Part shown: one piece after another, positions 1-8,773 of the stretch
Layout: every line of letters starts with the position of its first letter
Position numbering within the stretch: the first letter of the stretch is position 1
NCBI GenBank assembly: GCA_001600355.1
Contig: BCJU01000003.1
Coordinates: 2,670,519 to 2,734,518 of the forward strand
Direction: 5' to 3'
From: Meira nashicola
Lineage: Eukaryota; Basidiomycota; Exobasidiomycetes; Exobasidiales; Brachybasidiaceae
DNA length: 64,000 nucleotides
Translations under genes and position numbers: made by a program
The notes under the pieces: generated by a model
Told to the model about the DNA's origin: nothing
The model's input: only the letters and a program-made list of their open reading frames with translations
Databases searched by the model: none

Positions 1-339
1 GGAAAAGGCGTAGAAGGCAAAGTTGATGTGATTATGAGCGATATGATGGCAAATACATCTGGTAATCCGATACGTGATAGCGTTGCATCTTTAGACTTGA
101 TTCATTCTGCTTTTTCATTTGCAAAACTTATGCTTAAACGTTCTGATACCAAAACTTCGGAAAATGAATCATCTATCCTCATTATGAAGTACTTCGATGG
201 CCCAGACGCTCAAGAATTCAAAAAGCATTTCTTACAGCCAAACTTCTCTCGTATTGTCAACAAAAAGGTTGCCGCAAGTCGCTCAGAAAGCAGCGAGATG
301 TACTTTATCTGTTCTGGTTTAAAAAACGATGTATTATAG
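1..339 (+). CDS. MRM2: Mitochondrial rRNA 2'-O-methyltransferase (FtsJ/RrmJ family), C-terminal part
   Basis: Open from the first base of the window (reading GKGVEGKVDVIMSDM...) to a TAG at 337-339, so the N-terminal half lies outside. Seen: the FtsJ core strand with Asp (VIMSDMMANTSG), then a SLDL helix, the strand with Lys (ILIMKYFDG) and the ASRSESSEMYF end motif. These supply the Asp, Lys and Glu of the K-D-K-E methyltransferase tetrad. The family adds a 2'-O-methyl group to rRNA; the mitochondrial member Mrm2 acts on the large-subunit rRNA. The mitochondrial assignment over a bacterial-type or nucleolar paralog is inferred from the short, RrmJ-like C-terminus. It converges on the next gene with 64 bp between stops, so the 3' UTRs probably overlap. 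Confidence 0.8.
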   Translation, partial: GKGVEGKVDVIMSDMMANTSGNPIRDSVASLDLIHSAFSFAKLMLKRSDTKTSENESSILIMKYFDGPDAQEFKKHFLQPNFSRIVNKKVAASRSESSEMYFICSGLKNDVL

Positions 340-403
340 TAGAGCAAATAAATTTCCAAAATAAAGAAAGATGAAAGGGTACATAGTAGCATATCGTCGA
401 TAA

Positions 404-1567
404 TCAGTGCACCCTTGGCTTGCGTCTGAATGCCTCTTCGTGTGCTGGATGTCCACCAAATTTGGCTGCAAGATCGGCATATTCCTTGTCATCGTCTACA
501 TGTACGAAATACTCTAATTGATGAGGCGTTCCGTTTGCCTGTTCATCTTTACGTTTCTGTCTTTGTTCGTTTTCTATTCTACTCTTATCCTTACTTGCTG
601 CGTCGTAATTTTGGGTCTTGATTCCTTCAGCAGTCTTTTGCCATACTTTTCGACTTTCCATAGGTTGTTGTTCTTCGATCGGCTTAACGGTGACCTCTTC
701 CCGATCAGAGGAAGCGTCCCAAAAGACGGCATCCTTTGCGCCTTGAGGGCTAGATCCTTTGAATTTTGATGCACCACTCCAGTCACCTTCGATGGAATAC
801 ATAGCATGTGTGGCTTTGTTTGAAGGGGAAATTGTCGCTTTGAAACTGTGTGGCTTACCGGAAAAGTAACCTTTTCCACTGTAATTGATTGTGGCAAGGT
901 ATCCAGAAGAAGAGCAAATATGACTTGCTCCACCCAATTCAATGTATGGAGATCCCCAAATGAGACCTTCAATTTGCAAATGAGGTAGAGTGATGAGATA
1001 GAGCGTTTCATCTTTGCCATCAACACTTGGCACACGTAAAACTGCATGTCCAACTTGCTTCACGCTGATACTACCACCACTGAAAGAAGTCTTTTGTCCG
1101 CTATGACCTTCCAAAGTTACCTTTGCTTTTTCGTTAATGAGACTGTAAGCGGTGATGGGAGGATGATGAGAGACTTGTTCGGAAATTAAATTTGTTTCTC
1201 CACGTTCATTTTTGTCAGGCCATGAGCCAATGAATAATTCACCCAAAATTGGATTGAGTGGTTTCTTCTCACTTCCCATACTCGTATTACGGGCAGTATA
1301 TTGACCTTTTAGTGTACCGATGAACCAACGTAAAACATTAACCATTTGTTCTACATCATCTTTACCAGAAGCACAAGCGGCAAATAAGTCGGGATGTTCA
1401 CCCCAATAAGAAGGATATTCGGTTAAACTGACCGGAGAAAGAATGAATGAAGGTGCTGTCAAGCTGGACAAATCACCAGAAAAAGAAGCAATCGATTTCA
1501 AAAATTGTCCCCATCCTTGACGTTGTTCGCTTGGAACTGCTTTACCGACATCTGCACTATCAGTCAT
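404..1567 (-). CDS. KES1: Oxysterol-binding protein, Osh4/Kes1 type
   Basis: 387 residues, the length of a lone ORD (lipid-binding) domain without PH or ankyrin parts, as in yeast Osh4/Kes1. The family signature EQVSHHPP is at residues 130-137 and the upstream LNPILGE motif at 104-110; both contact phosphoinositide head groups in the family. The N-terminal stretch (about 18-50) matches the lid region that closes over sterol. Osh4-type proteins exchange sterol for PI4P between ER and Golgi/plasma membrane and dampen Golgi secretion. The ATG at 1567 is the first in frame. The upstream 589 bp is shared with the divergently read acetyltransferase gene. No intron or damage seen. Confidence 0.9.
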   Translation of the reverse strand: MTDSADVGKAVPSEQRQGWGQFLKSIASFSGDLSSLTAPSFILSPVSLTEYPSYWGEHPDLFAACASGKDDVEQMVNVLRWFIGTLKGQYTARNTSMGSEKKPLNPILGELFIGSWPDKNERGETNLISEQVSHHPPITAYSLINEKAKVTLEGHSGQKTSFSGGSISVKQVGHAVLRVPSVDGKDETLYLITLPHLQIEGLIWGSPYIELGGASHICSSSGYLATINYSGKGYFSGKPHSFKATISPSNKATHAMYSIEGDWSGASKFKGSSPQGAKDAVFWDASSDREEVTVKPIEEQQPMESRKVWQKTAEGIKTQNYDAASKDKSRIENEQRQKRKDEQANGTPHQLEYFVHVDDDKEYADLAAKFGGHPAHEEAFRRKPRVH

Positions 1568-2156
1568 GTTTTCTTTCTTGAAAAAAGTAGGTCACCTTAG
1601 TTGACGATGATGATGATGACGCAAGAAAGTGTTGCATAGTGGTCATTGCACCCTTTTCCATTCCAGCCGTGCACGAGCCTAATTCTTTTATAACACACAA
1701 TTGTATGCTCAAGTGCCCCAATTTATCTACTCTATCGTCGAGGCAGTGCATATTCATAGAACAACAATAAATGCACACGTGGTATGCATTATGAACGCGT
1801 GCATAATATAAGTAATGCAGTTGGGCAAAGATGACCGTGATAGGGCTTTGCAATAACGGTCACTTACAACACTCTTCTGTTGATATGCACAATACATTAT
1901 CAACCCGATTAGCATATACACACATTTGTCAAAACACAAACAATCGATCTATATATCAGCTTTATCTGTGATTCCAGAACTACTCATCGGTCATAACAAA
2001 ACGCTGTGATGCAGGTGTGTCACACAGCTTAAGTAAACACCAACACACGATGGTGTTGTGTTGTACAACAATCTGTGCCTGAATGCACAATGCGCTAAAT
2101 ATTCTGGAAGGAGCATGTTACTTCCATCATTCTTTGTATGCACCAACTAAATCACA
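1568..2156. promoter_or_regulatory. Divergent promoter region between KES1-like and acetyltransferase genes
   Basis: 589 bp with no credible ORF. It must carry both promoters because both flanking genes start outward. It contains short inverted repeats, for example around 2011-2030 (gatgcaggtgtgtcacacag) and 2041-2070 (caacacacgatggtgttgtg), and a stretch of alternating TG/CA. No TATA box stands out. The regulatory role is inferred from position only. Confidence 0.4.
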
Positions 2157-2960
2157 ATGCAAGGCAGTGCACCTTTCTCAGAAGCCGAAAAACCAAAAGG
2201 CAAATCATCAACAGAAAAGTTTGCAGAAGCGGAACGGTTACATGGTCATTTGATCGATTCACTTAGCGAAACGGAAAAGGCCGCTTTAGGATTACCATAC
2301 GTTGCGAATGAACCTGCGCTTGTTCGTGCAAGATTACGAGCTAGAAGATTGTTACACGAGTTCAATCACTCTTTACCATCTTCTATAGACCCACCTGATC
2401 TGCAACCCGGCGAAAAACCAAAAGGAATCGGAGGTGGACAAAATGCAACGGATGTACCGCCAGATGTGATGGGACAAGAACGAAGAAAGATTATGGCAAA
2501 ATTGCTAAATAAACCTTTGGAAGAGATGCAAGCAGTAGAGATCGAGCCTCCATTTTGGTGTGATTATGGAACAAATATAAAACTTGAAGGTGCATTTTAT
2601 TGTAATTGGAATACATCAATGGTTGATTGTGCAGAAATTTGGATAGGAAATGGAACTTTGTTTGGACCAAATGTACACATTTATGCGGGAACACATAGCG
2701 TTTCAGTTACCGAACGAGAACAAGGAATCGAGCATGCTTTACCTATCAAAATCGGAAGAGACTGTTGGTTAGGAGGAAATGTGACCGTAATGGCGGGCGT
2801 AACGATCGGAGATGGTTGTACGATTGGCGCAAATTCTACAGTTACAAGGGATATACCATCTTATTCTGTAGCAGCTGGAACGCCTGCAAGAGTTCTAAAG
2901 ACTTTACAGCCTGAGGAAAGAGGTGTTGAATGGCTTCAAGGACAGAAAAACTCTCAATGA
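2157..2960 (+). CDS. Maltose/galactoside O-acetyltransferase-like hexapeptide protein
   Basis: 267 residues. The N-terminal maltose-acetyltransferase helix region (about 40-115, LGLPYVANEPALVRARLRA) carries a Pro/Gly-rich insert near 80-105 that is longer than in bacterial homologs. A left-handed beta-helix of hexapeptide repeats follows from about 135 (IWIGNGTLFGPNVHIYAGTH, then IGRDCWLGGNVTVMAGVTIG and IGANSTVTRDIP). The catalytic His is H180 in AGTHSV. The end motif AAGTPARVLK is typical. The family (LacA, Maa, NodL) transfers acetyl from acetyl-CoA to a sugar hydroxyl as a trimer; the fungal substrate is unknown. ATG 2157 is the first in frame and leaves a normal length. No signal peptide, so cytosolic. 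Confidence 0.85.
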   Translation: MQGSAPFSEAEKPKGKSSTEKFAEAERLHGHLIDSLSETEKAALGLPYVANEPALVRARLRARRLLHEFNHSLPSSIDPPDLQPGEKPKGIGGGQNATDVPPDVMGQERRKIMAKLLNKPLEEMQAVEIEPPFWCDYGTNIKLEGAFYCNWNTSMVDCAEIWIGNGTLFGPNVHIYAGTHSVSVTEREQGIEHALPIKIGRDCWLGGNVTVMAGVTIGDGCTIGANSTVTRDIPSYSVAAGTPARVLKTLQPEERGVEWLQGQKNSQ

Positions 2961-3315
2961 TCAGATTATCAATGTAAGATAAGCATACAATGGCTCGGAT
3001 ATCTAGAATCTGTTTCAAAAATATGATAATTTACTAGATGATTGTAAGACATGATAATTCTTGCCTTTCAAAGTGTTTTAAGCAAACAATAAGTTAAGAT
3101 TTTCTTCTATTACGGTTGAGAAAAAGATGTCAAATTTAGCTATGTAGTATAACACTTCAGAACAACACTCGACCCACAATTATGCATGCGTGAATGCATA
3201 CACGTCAAGCTAATTCTGACATTTGGCACACTGCTCTGCTGTAGTATTAGTAAACGTGTATTTTAAAAAGAAAATGCATTAGCTTTGAGACCAACACTTC
3301 CTACAACCACCAATC
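2961..3315. other. Intergenic stretch, no gene seen
   Basis: 355 AT-rich bases between two + genes. It holds the acetyltransferase terminator and the promoter of the first F-box gene. I see only short direct and inverted repeats (gcatgcgtgaatgcatac near 3183) and no ORF, tRNA or conserved box. Confidence 0.5.
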
Positions 3316-4773
3316 ATGAGTACACCATCTCGTCTTCCCGACGAAATCGTTCATTTGATCCTTTCAAACTTTGATTCAATTCAAGTTGCTAAGCTAGAAC
3401 TTGTTTGTAAGCAATGGAAAAATGTCGCACGCTCATACAAATCGCTTTGGAAGGATGGCTTATTCTTAAAAGGCAATCGTAAATTATCGACTAAATCTAT
3501 TAATCGACGTTTGATAGCACTCACCAAGCGCAGCGGTGGTACGATTGATCATCTTGGAGCTAGATTAGACCTAACAGATGTCGAAATCGATGAATTTAAT
3601 GATCGTATGCTTGCAGCAAAAGTGAAGAATTTATGGCTTCATCTGGATATAAAACTAAGTGATTACGGATCATGGGAGGATGATACGGAGATGGGAAGAT
3701 ATATCGAAGTGGGTCGGGATAAAGCTGTTGTGCGAAAGACTCTTGATAAAATTGCAAAATGCGCAAATTTAAAGTCTCTTCATATAGAATATCATGATCA
3801 TATATTGGGTCATCGCAATCCAGAAAGATTTTCTCGAAATTTAGCAAGTAAGCCAATTGCTCAATGCAAGCTCGAAAGGCTAACATTGGTCGGATTTAGG
3901 AACGCAACACTTTTCGAAGATGATTCTTTATTTCACATGTTAGAAAAAGCTCGTGTAATTGAGATCATGATGATCAATGGTGCGGTTCCTGAAAAACACG
4001 CTTTACGATTACTAGAAGGTGCAAAAGATACGCTAGAAGAATGCCAATTGGACATTCTCCAGGATGGATCATTAGCGAGAACTCCGTTAAAATGTCTTGA
4101 ATTTCCGCATCTGTTCAGATTATATTTGTTAAATAACAACAAATATTCATCCTCGCGAGTGAGACCCGTCGCAGTGAAAGGAGCAGAGCTGCAAAGTCAG
4201 GCAGATGTAGTCTCAGCACTCTCCGGAACATCTTTGAAGTGTCCACGATTGAAGGATGTTTATCTGGCAGGAGAATTTTCGCAATCTGTATGTCAAGATT
4301 TATTAACCAAAACGTTGGAAACATTACAAATTGATTTGAGAAGCAACCCTTCTTTATCAAAAGCAAGTTTATTGAAAAATTGTATAAAATTAAAAAAGCT
4401 GATTCTGGAAAATATTGGTTCTTATCATGGCAATTATTGTAAAGATCTTAAAAATGATCTATCTTTCGTTCCTTTAGAAGAATTGGTCATAACAGAGGCC
4501 AAATACGATAAAGGAGACGCACTGCTTGAATTGATCAAAGCACGCAAAGAAGATCCAAAGTTGACCACAATCAAACGTTTGTATTTGCTTAAATGCTCTA
4601 AACTTGAACCAGAAATTCAAGAATGGTTGAACGAAAATGTGGAAAATTTTCAAGAATTGACGAATTTTAGTGAATATGATTCTAATCAAAGGATACACTT
4701 TTATACTAGGAAGAACTTTATTTTGCATAGGCGAAATTATATTCATTCCCCTATGATCATTTCACAAGCATGA
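3316..4773 (+). CDS. F-box/LRR-like protein, family member 1 (intact)
   Basis: 485 residues. An N-terminal F-box (about 6-46: LPDEIVHLIL...LVCKQWKNVARSYKSLWKD) is followed by irregular leucine-rich repeats. Family landmarks that recur in the four related genes of this window are KVKNLWLHLD, CANLKSLHIE, QCKLERLTLVG, AKDTLEECQLDI and a C-terminal ...PEIQEWLNENVENFQEL block. F-box proteins bind Skp1 and present targets to the SCF ubiquitin ligase; the LRR part normally chooses the target. The target here is unknown. ATG 3316 directly precedes the F-box. First of three tandem + copies and the least modified one. No intron. Confidence 0.85.
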   Translation: MSTPSRLPDEIVHLILSNFDSIQVAKLELVCKQWKNVARSYKSLWKDGLFLKGNRKLSTKSINRRLIALTKRSGGTIDHLGARLDLTDVEIDEFNDRMLAAKVKNLWLHLDIKLSDYGSWEDDTEMGRYIEVGRDKAVVRKTLDKIAKCANLKSLHIEYHDHILGHRNPERFSRNLASKPIAQCKLERLTLVGFRNATLFEDDSLFHMLEKARVIEIMMINGAVPEKHALRLLEGAKDTLEECQLDILQDGSLARTPLKCLEFPHLFRLYLLNNNKYSSSRVRPVAVKGAELQSQADVVSALSGTSLKCPRLKDVYLAGEFSQSVCQDLLTKTLETLQIDLRSNPSLSKASLLKNCIKLKKLILENIGSYHGNYCKDLKNDLSFVPLEELVITEAKYDKGDALLELIKARKEDPKLTTIKRLYLLKCSKLEPEIQEWLNENVENFQELTNFSEYDSNQRIHFYTRKNFILHRRNYIHSPMIISQA

Positions 4774-5023
4774 AGTTGTATAATTATTAATTCAATGTAT
4801 TATATGAATCGATGAACGTGCGCATGAATGCGGTACCGAATCAAGTTCTCTTCTACTCTCTTAAGGAGGAGGAATTTGTTGACACTGCTTGGGCGGCGCC
4901 CGCGTCAGAGTCGGGGCCTCCGTCTAATGCACTACGTGATGCCCCGTATGAATGAATAAATGCAACCGCAACAGTTTTATTCCTTGTGTCAAACCACCAA
5001 TCAATAAATTTTCAATCTCGATT

Positions 5024-6484
5024 ATGGAAAATTCTGCGCAAATATCACCCGTTCAGCGACTGCCAAATGAAGTTGTCGAAATGATCTTATCGTATTTCAA
5101 TCCTGTTGAATTGACGAAAATTGAACTGGTATGTCGAAAATGGTATGAAGTATCACGATCTAGACAAACACTTTGGCGAGATGCTCTTTGTGGTTACCGT
5201 TTAATTGAACTTTCGAAGCGAAACGATCAATTCCTATATACTTTACTAGAGAGAGGTGGACGAAAATTGACTGATTTAGCAATTGAAATTGATATGAGCA
5301 AGTGCGATCTAAACGGTATACGCAGATTCTGTAAGGTATTAGAAGCAAGTGAAATTCGAAATCTTTGGTTAGAGATCTCACCAGGTTTTTCTGAAAATCT
5401 TTCGGCGAAGCAAGGAAGGGTATTGTTAAATAGGTATGTCGCATCCTTAACAAGCATTTTTGCAAGCATTGGAAACTGCTCTCATTTGCAATCTTTACAT
5501 ATCGAAGCGTCTGGGATACACCGCGAACGTCTCCCTCCTGGGTTAAATGATCAGCCAATCGCAAACTGCAAGCTGGAAAGGTTGAGTCTAAAAAACTGAA
5601 GCTGTACTCCTTTATTCGAAAATGGATTGATGTTTAAGATACTTTCACAAGCACGCGTGATTGAATTGGAGAACGAGGAAGGTGCTATTTCTGAAGAGAA
5701 TGCGATCAAGTTACTAGAGATGACTAAAGAAACTTTGCAAGAGTGCCATTTAGATGTTTTTGAGCAAATTACGCCATCTACCATACTCGAGAGGAAAACG
5801 TTAGTCTTACCAAACCTCAACAGGCTATATTTATCCATATTCAAAAAGCGACGTATGAATGTCGAAGAAGGTACACAACCGCTTCTAACCGTAAACACTT
5901 TTCAAAATGTCTATCTCGAATGCCCAAGATTACGGGAGGTCTACTTTGAAGGAAAGATTCCTCCTAATATCTATGAAAATCTTTTGACTGAAGACATTGA
6001 GTCAATCTACTTTACTGGTCTGTATCCAAAGCACCTTCCTGATACTAAGCTTCTTCAAAAATGCACAAAACTCGAGAGGCTTGTTATGCAAAATATCGAA
6101 AGTATGCCGTACGTTTTTATGCAAGATGTACTTACAAAGACTTCACAAGCAAGTATTGAAGAATTCATATTGGATGATTATGATCGATATCATGCGGATC
6201 ATATCGTTCAAATGATTAAAAGAAGACAAGAAGATCCAAATGCAAAAGATATAAAATTACCTTTTTTCCAAGGAGAGCCTAGATTAAGCAAGAAAAGCAT
6301 AAATTGGTTAATGGGAAATTACGTTGGCTTTTTTCATTTTCATCCTTATATTTGGGAAAAGGTGATGAGATGCTCACATGATGAAATTAAGGATTATATC
6401 GACTTTACTATGTACTTTTCCAGATATACACCACTTCTAGTGAGGCGAAGTTATAAAGAGAATCAAACTGGTTGTTTATATTAG
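5024..6484 (+). pseudogene. F-box/LRR-like protein, family member 2, interrupted by one in-frame TGA
   Basis: ATG 5024 (MENSAQISPVQRLPNEVVEMI) starts a normal F-box and the family landmarks EIRNLWLEIS, CSHLQSLHIE and NCKLERLSLKN. A TGA at 5597-5599 ends the frame, which then continues in the same phase (SCTPLFENGLMFKIL...TKETLQECHLDVF...LSKKSINWLMGNY) to a stop at 6482-6484. Against members 1 and 3 the spacing across the stop is identical (15 residues from LER to LF), so the TGA stands for one residue (Phe in member 1, Ile in member 3). An intron is unlikely because nothing is missing. TGA is used as a normal stop elsewhere in the window. Read as a recent nonsense allele; the two halves could still make a 191-residue F-box stub. 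An ATG at 4952 would add 24 unlikely residues. Confidence 0.75.
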
Positions 6485-6807
6485 TCTAAATATCTGAAAT
6501 AGAATGTGTTTAAAAGACAGAGTAGAAATTATACGATCACCTATCCACTCAACCGTTGTGTAAGAATGGCGCTTGGGCCTCTACTAAAAGCGCGCTTATA
6601 TAGTAGGTTTAGGACAAAGGGAATCTATTTATGCGCCCTAAAATAAAATGGGCTTGCTTTCCCTTTGTTCATAGTCATCCACTTTGTGGGTCAGAGGACC
6701 GTGCCTTTTTTATGTTGAAGTACAGGTTTATTGCCAGTGGCGTTAAATAGAGTAATTCATATAGGTTACCTTCTTCTTTTACCGCCATCACAAATATACA
6801 CTCAAAA
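6485..6807. other. Intergenic stretch with a nested inverted repeat
   Basis: 323 bp between family members 2 and 3. The arms acaaagggaa (6614-6623) and ttccctttgt (6659-6668) form a perfect 10-bp stem. Inside the loop is a second small stem, GCCC...GGGC. It could be a terminator-like or mobile-element remnant; nothing coding is seen. Confidence 0.4.
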
Positions 6808-8484
6808 ATGATAAAAAAGCTGTCACCCGTATCTCAATTACCGGACGGATTGATTGATGAAATTTTTACTTATCTTGAACCTGATCCACTAACTGAAGCT
6901 GCAAGGGTTTGTAAGAAATGGTTCAATGTGACACGTAAAAATCCAAATCTATGGGGAAAAGTTAAACTTTTAAAACCAATTCCACCAATATTTCGATTAC
7001 CTGATGAACTTTATCATGAAATCTTTTCTTATTTTGAGCCTATTCAATTAACACAAATTGAAAGGGTATGTAAGAAATGGTTAAACGTTACACGTTCAAA
7101 CAAAAAGCTTTGGACAGATGCTCTTTTCGATAATGAAATGCCAGCAATTTTAACAAAAAAAGGTGATAAAGGCTTAACAAGTTTGATGAAACGAAGTAAC
7201 GGTAATTTAACCGATTTAGCAATTCAAATCGATTTATCTTTTTGCGATCTTGCTTCTATACGTAAATTTCGCAAAAGTATAGAAAATTCAGGAGTACAAA
7301 ATTTATGGATAGAAATCGTACCTAAGACAATAAAGACGAATAATTTAGCAATTTTTGCAGCAGAAAGAGAAAGGTACCTTAAAGCTATTGAAATCGTATT
7401 AGGGGGTATTTGCAAGTGTTCTAAATTACGATCTCTACATATCGAAACAGCAGGCTTAGGCGAAGAATGCTTTCCAAGTGATATAAAAGATCAACCAATT
7501 ACAACATGCAAGCTAGAAAGGATCACCTTAAAAGGTATCAACACAAAAAACCTTTTTCAAGATGATCTTATCTTTTCAATGATTGAAGGAGCAAAAGTGG
7601 TGGAAATTGAAAACAGGTCTGAACCTATTTCAGCCAAGAGTGCTTATAGAATATTTGAATTGACAAAAGATACATTACAAGAATGTCAATTAGATATCGA
7701 ACAATCGGAAACTAACATATGGTTAGAAACTGGATATAAACATATCATCTTACCTCATTTGACCAGGTTATATTTGTCAAATCTTATTACACCAACAGAC
7801 GAAGAGCCAGAAGATTTTCAAGAGAGAGTACAACGAGGAATCACAGATTTATTCTTCCATATCACATTTTCAACTCCTAAACTACGCGAATTATACGTAG
7901 AAGGCAACATACCACAAAATTTTCACGATTGTATTTTCACACAAGCACACGATCTCGAATGCGTTACATTAAACGTTGTAGGAATCAATGATTTGGTCAA
8001 CCCTGAATTGCTACTTATGTCTAAGAAGATTAAAAGATTGGTAATTCAAAGAATTTGCTGTTTATCGTCTTCCTACCTTTGTAGCCTAATGAACTATTTA
8101 CGCTACGTACAAATCGAAGAGCTTATTATTGAAAATTATGCCGAATTCAATCAAGACTACGACGCGAATTGTATCGTATCCTTAATAAGAATGTTGGAAG
8201 AAGCTGATTCATATATATATAGGAAGAGAAAGCGAATTTTCAATAAAATATTTTTACAAGGAAGTCCAAAATTATCAAAGCCAAATTTAAATTGGCTTAT
8301 AGGAAATTATCCGGATTTTCTTACTTTTCATCCTTACCTTTGGCAAAAGATGTCACGATGTTCGTTGAAAGATTTAGAAGAATACGTTAAAATCGTTCCA
8401 TACTTTAATCGTGCCACTCCAATCCATACAAGACGAGCACATTTAGGTGAACCAATCGGACTTCAATACTCCGAAATTATGTAG
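6808..8484 (+). CDS. F-box/LRR-like protein, family member 3, with two tandem F-boxes
   Basis: 558 residues, the longest of the family because the F-box is present twice: about 10-50 (LPDGLIDEIFTYLEP...VCKKWFNVTRKNPNLW) and 63-103 (LPDELYHEIFSYFEP...VCKKWLNVTRSNKKLW). The two units are 53 residues apart and very similar, so this is an internal duplication. Then come the family landmarks GVQNLWIEIV, CSKLRSLHIE, TCKLERITLKG, TKDTLQECQLDI and the C-terminal LSKPNLNWLIGNYPDF block, closely matching member 2. Presumed SCF substrate receptor; target unknown. Whether both F-boxes bind Skp1 cannot be read from sequence. ATG 6808 is the first in frame. Intact and single-exon. Confidence 0.85.
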   Translation: MIKKLSPVSQLPDGLIDEIFTYLEPDPLTEAARVCKKWFNVTRKNPNLWGKVKLLKPIPPIFRLPDELYHEIFSYFEPIQLTQIERVCKKWLNVTRSNKKLWTDALFDNEMPAILTKKGDKGLTSLMKRSNGNLTDLAIQIDLSFCDLASIRKFRKSIENSGVQNLWIEIVPKTIKTNNLAIFAAERERYLKAIEIVLGGICKCSKLRSLHIETAGLGEECFPSDIKDQPITTCKLERITLKGINTKNLFQDDLIFSMIEGAKVVEIENRSEPISAKSAYRIFELTKDTLQECQLDIEQSETNIWLETGYKHIILPHLTRLYLSNLITPTDEEPEDFQERVQRGITDLFFHITFSTPKLRELYVEGNIPQNFHDCIFTQAHDLECVTLNVVGINDLVNPELLLMSKKIKRLVIQRICCLSSSYLCSLMNYLRYVQIEELIIENYAEFNQDYDANCIVSLIRMLEEADSYIYRKRKRIFNKIFLQGSPKLSKPNLNWLIGNYPDFLTFHPYLWQKMSRCSLKDLEEYVKIVPYFNRATPIHTRRAHLGEPIGLQYSEIM

Positions 8485-8773
8485 ATATTTGTTGTAAATA
8501 CCCGAACGGAAAATGATATGAATTAAGTCTGTATTAGGTGCAAGTTTATTGTAGAAGCAGGCGGAGATTTTACGCCGAATATAGAATATACGTGCACGAA
8601 ATAGGCGCACGCGTCACAATTTACGAAGAACGCATTCATTCACCATCATCTACTTCTCATCTCGTACTTGTCAAGCAAAGTAGCAATTTCTCAATTTTTT
8701 AATCAAACTATAGTATCACGACGAATGAATAAGAAGGAATACATTACGCAATCATATTAATACAAGGTACAGA

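Noticed and set aside
5597..5599. TGA in F-box member 2 as selenocysteine or recoded codon
   Set aside because: Fungi of this type lack selenocysteine use, no SECIS-like element was sought or seen, and TGA ends many intact genes here (GH36, SDR, PDI1).
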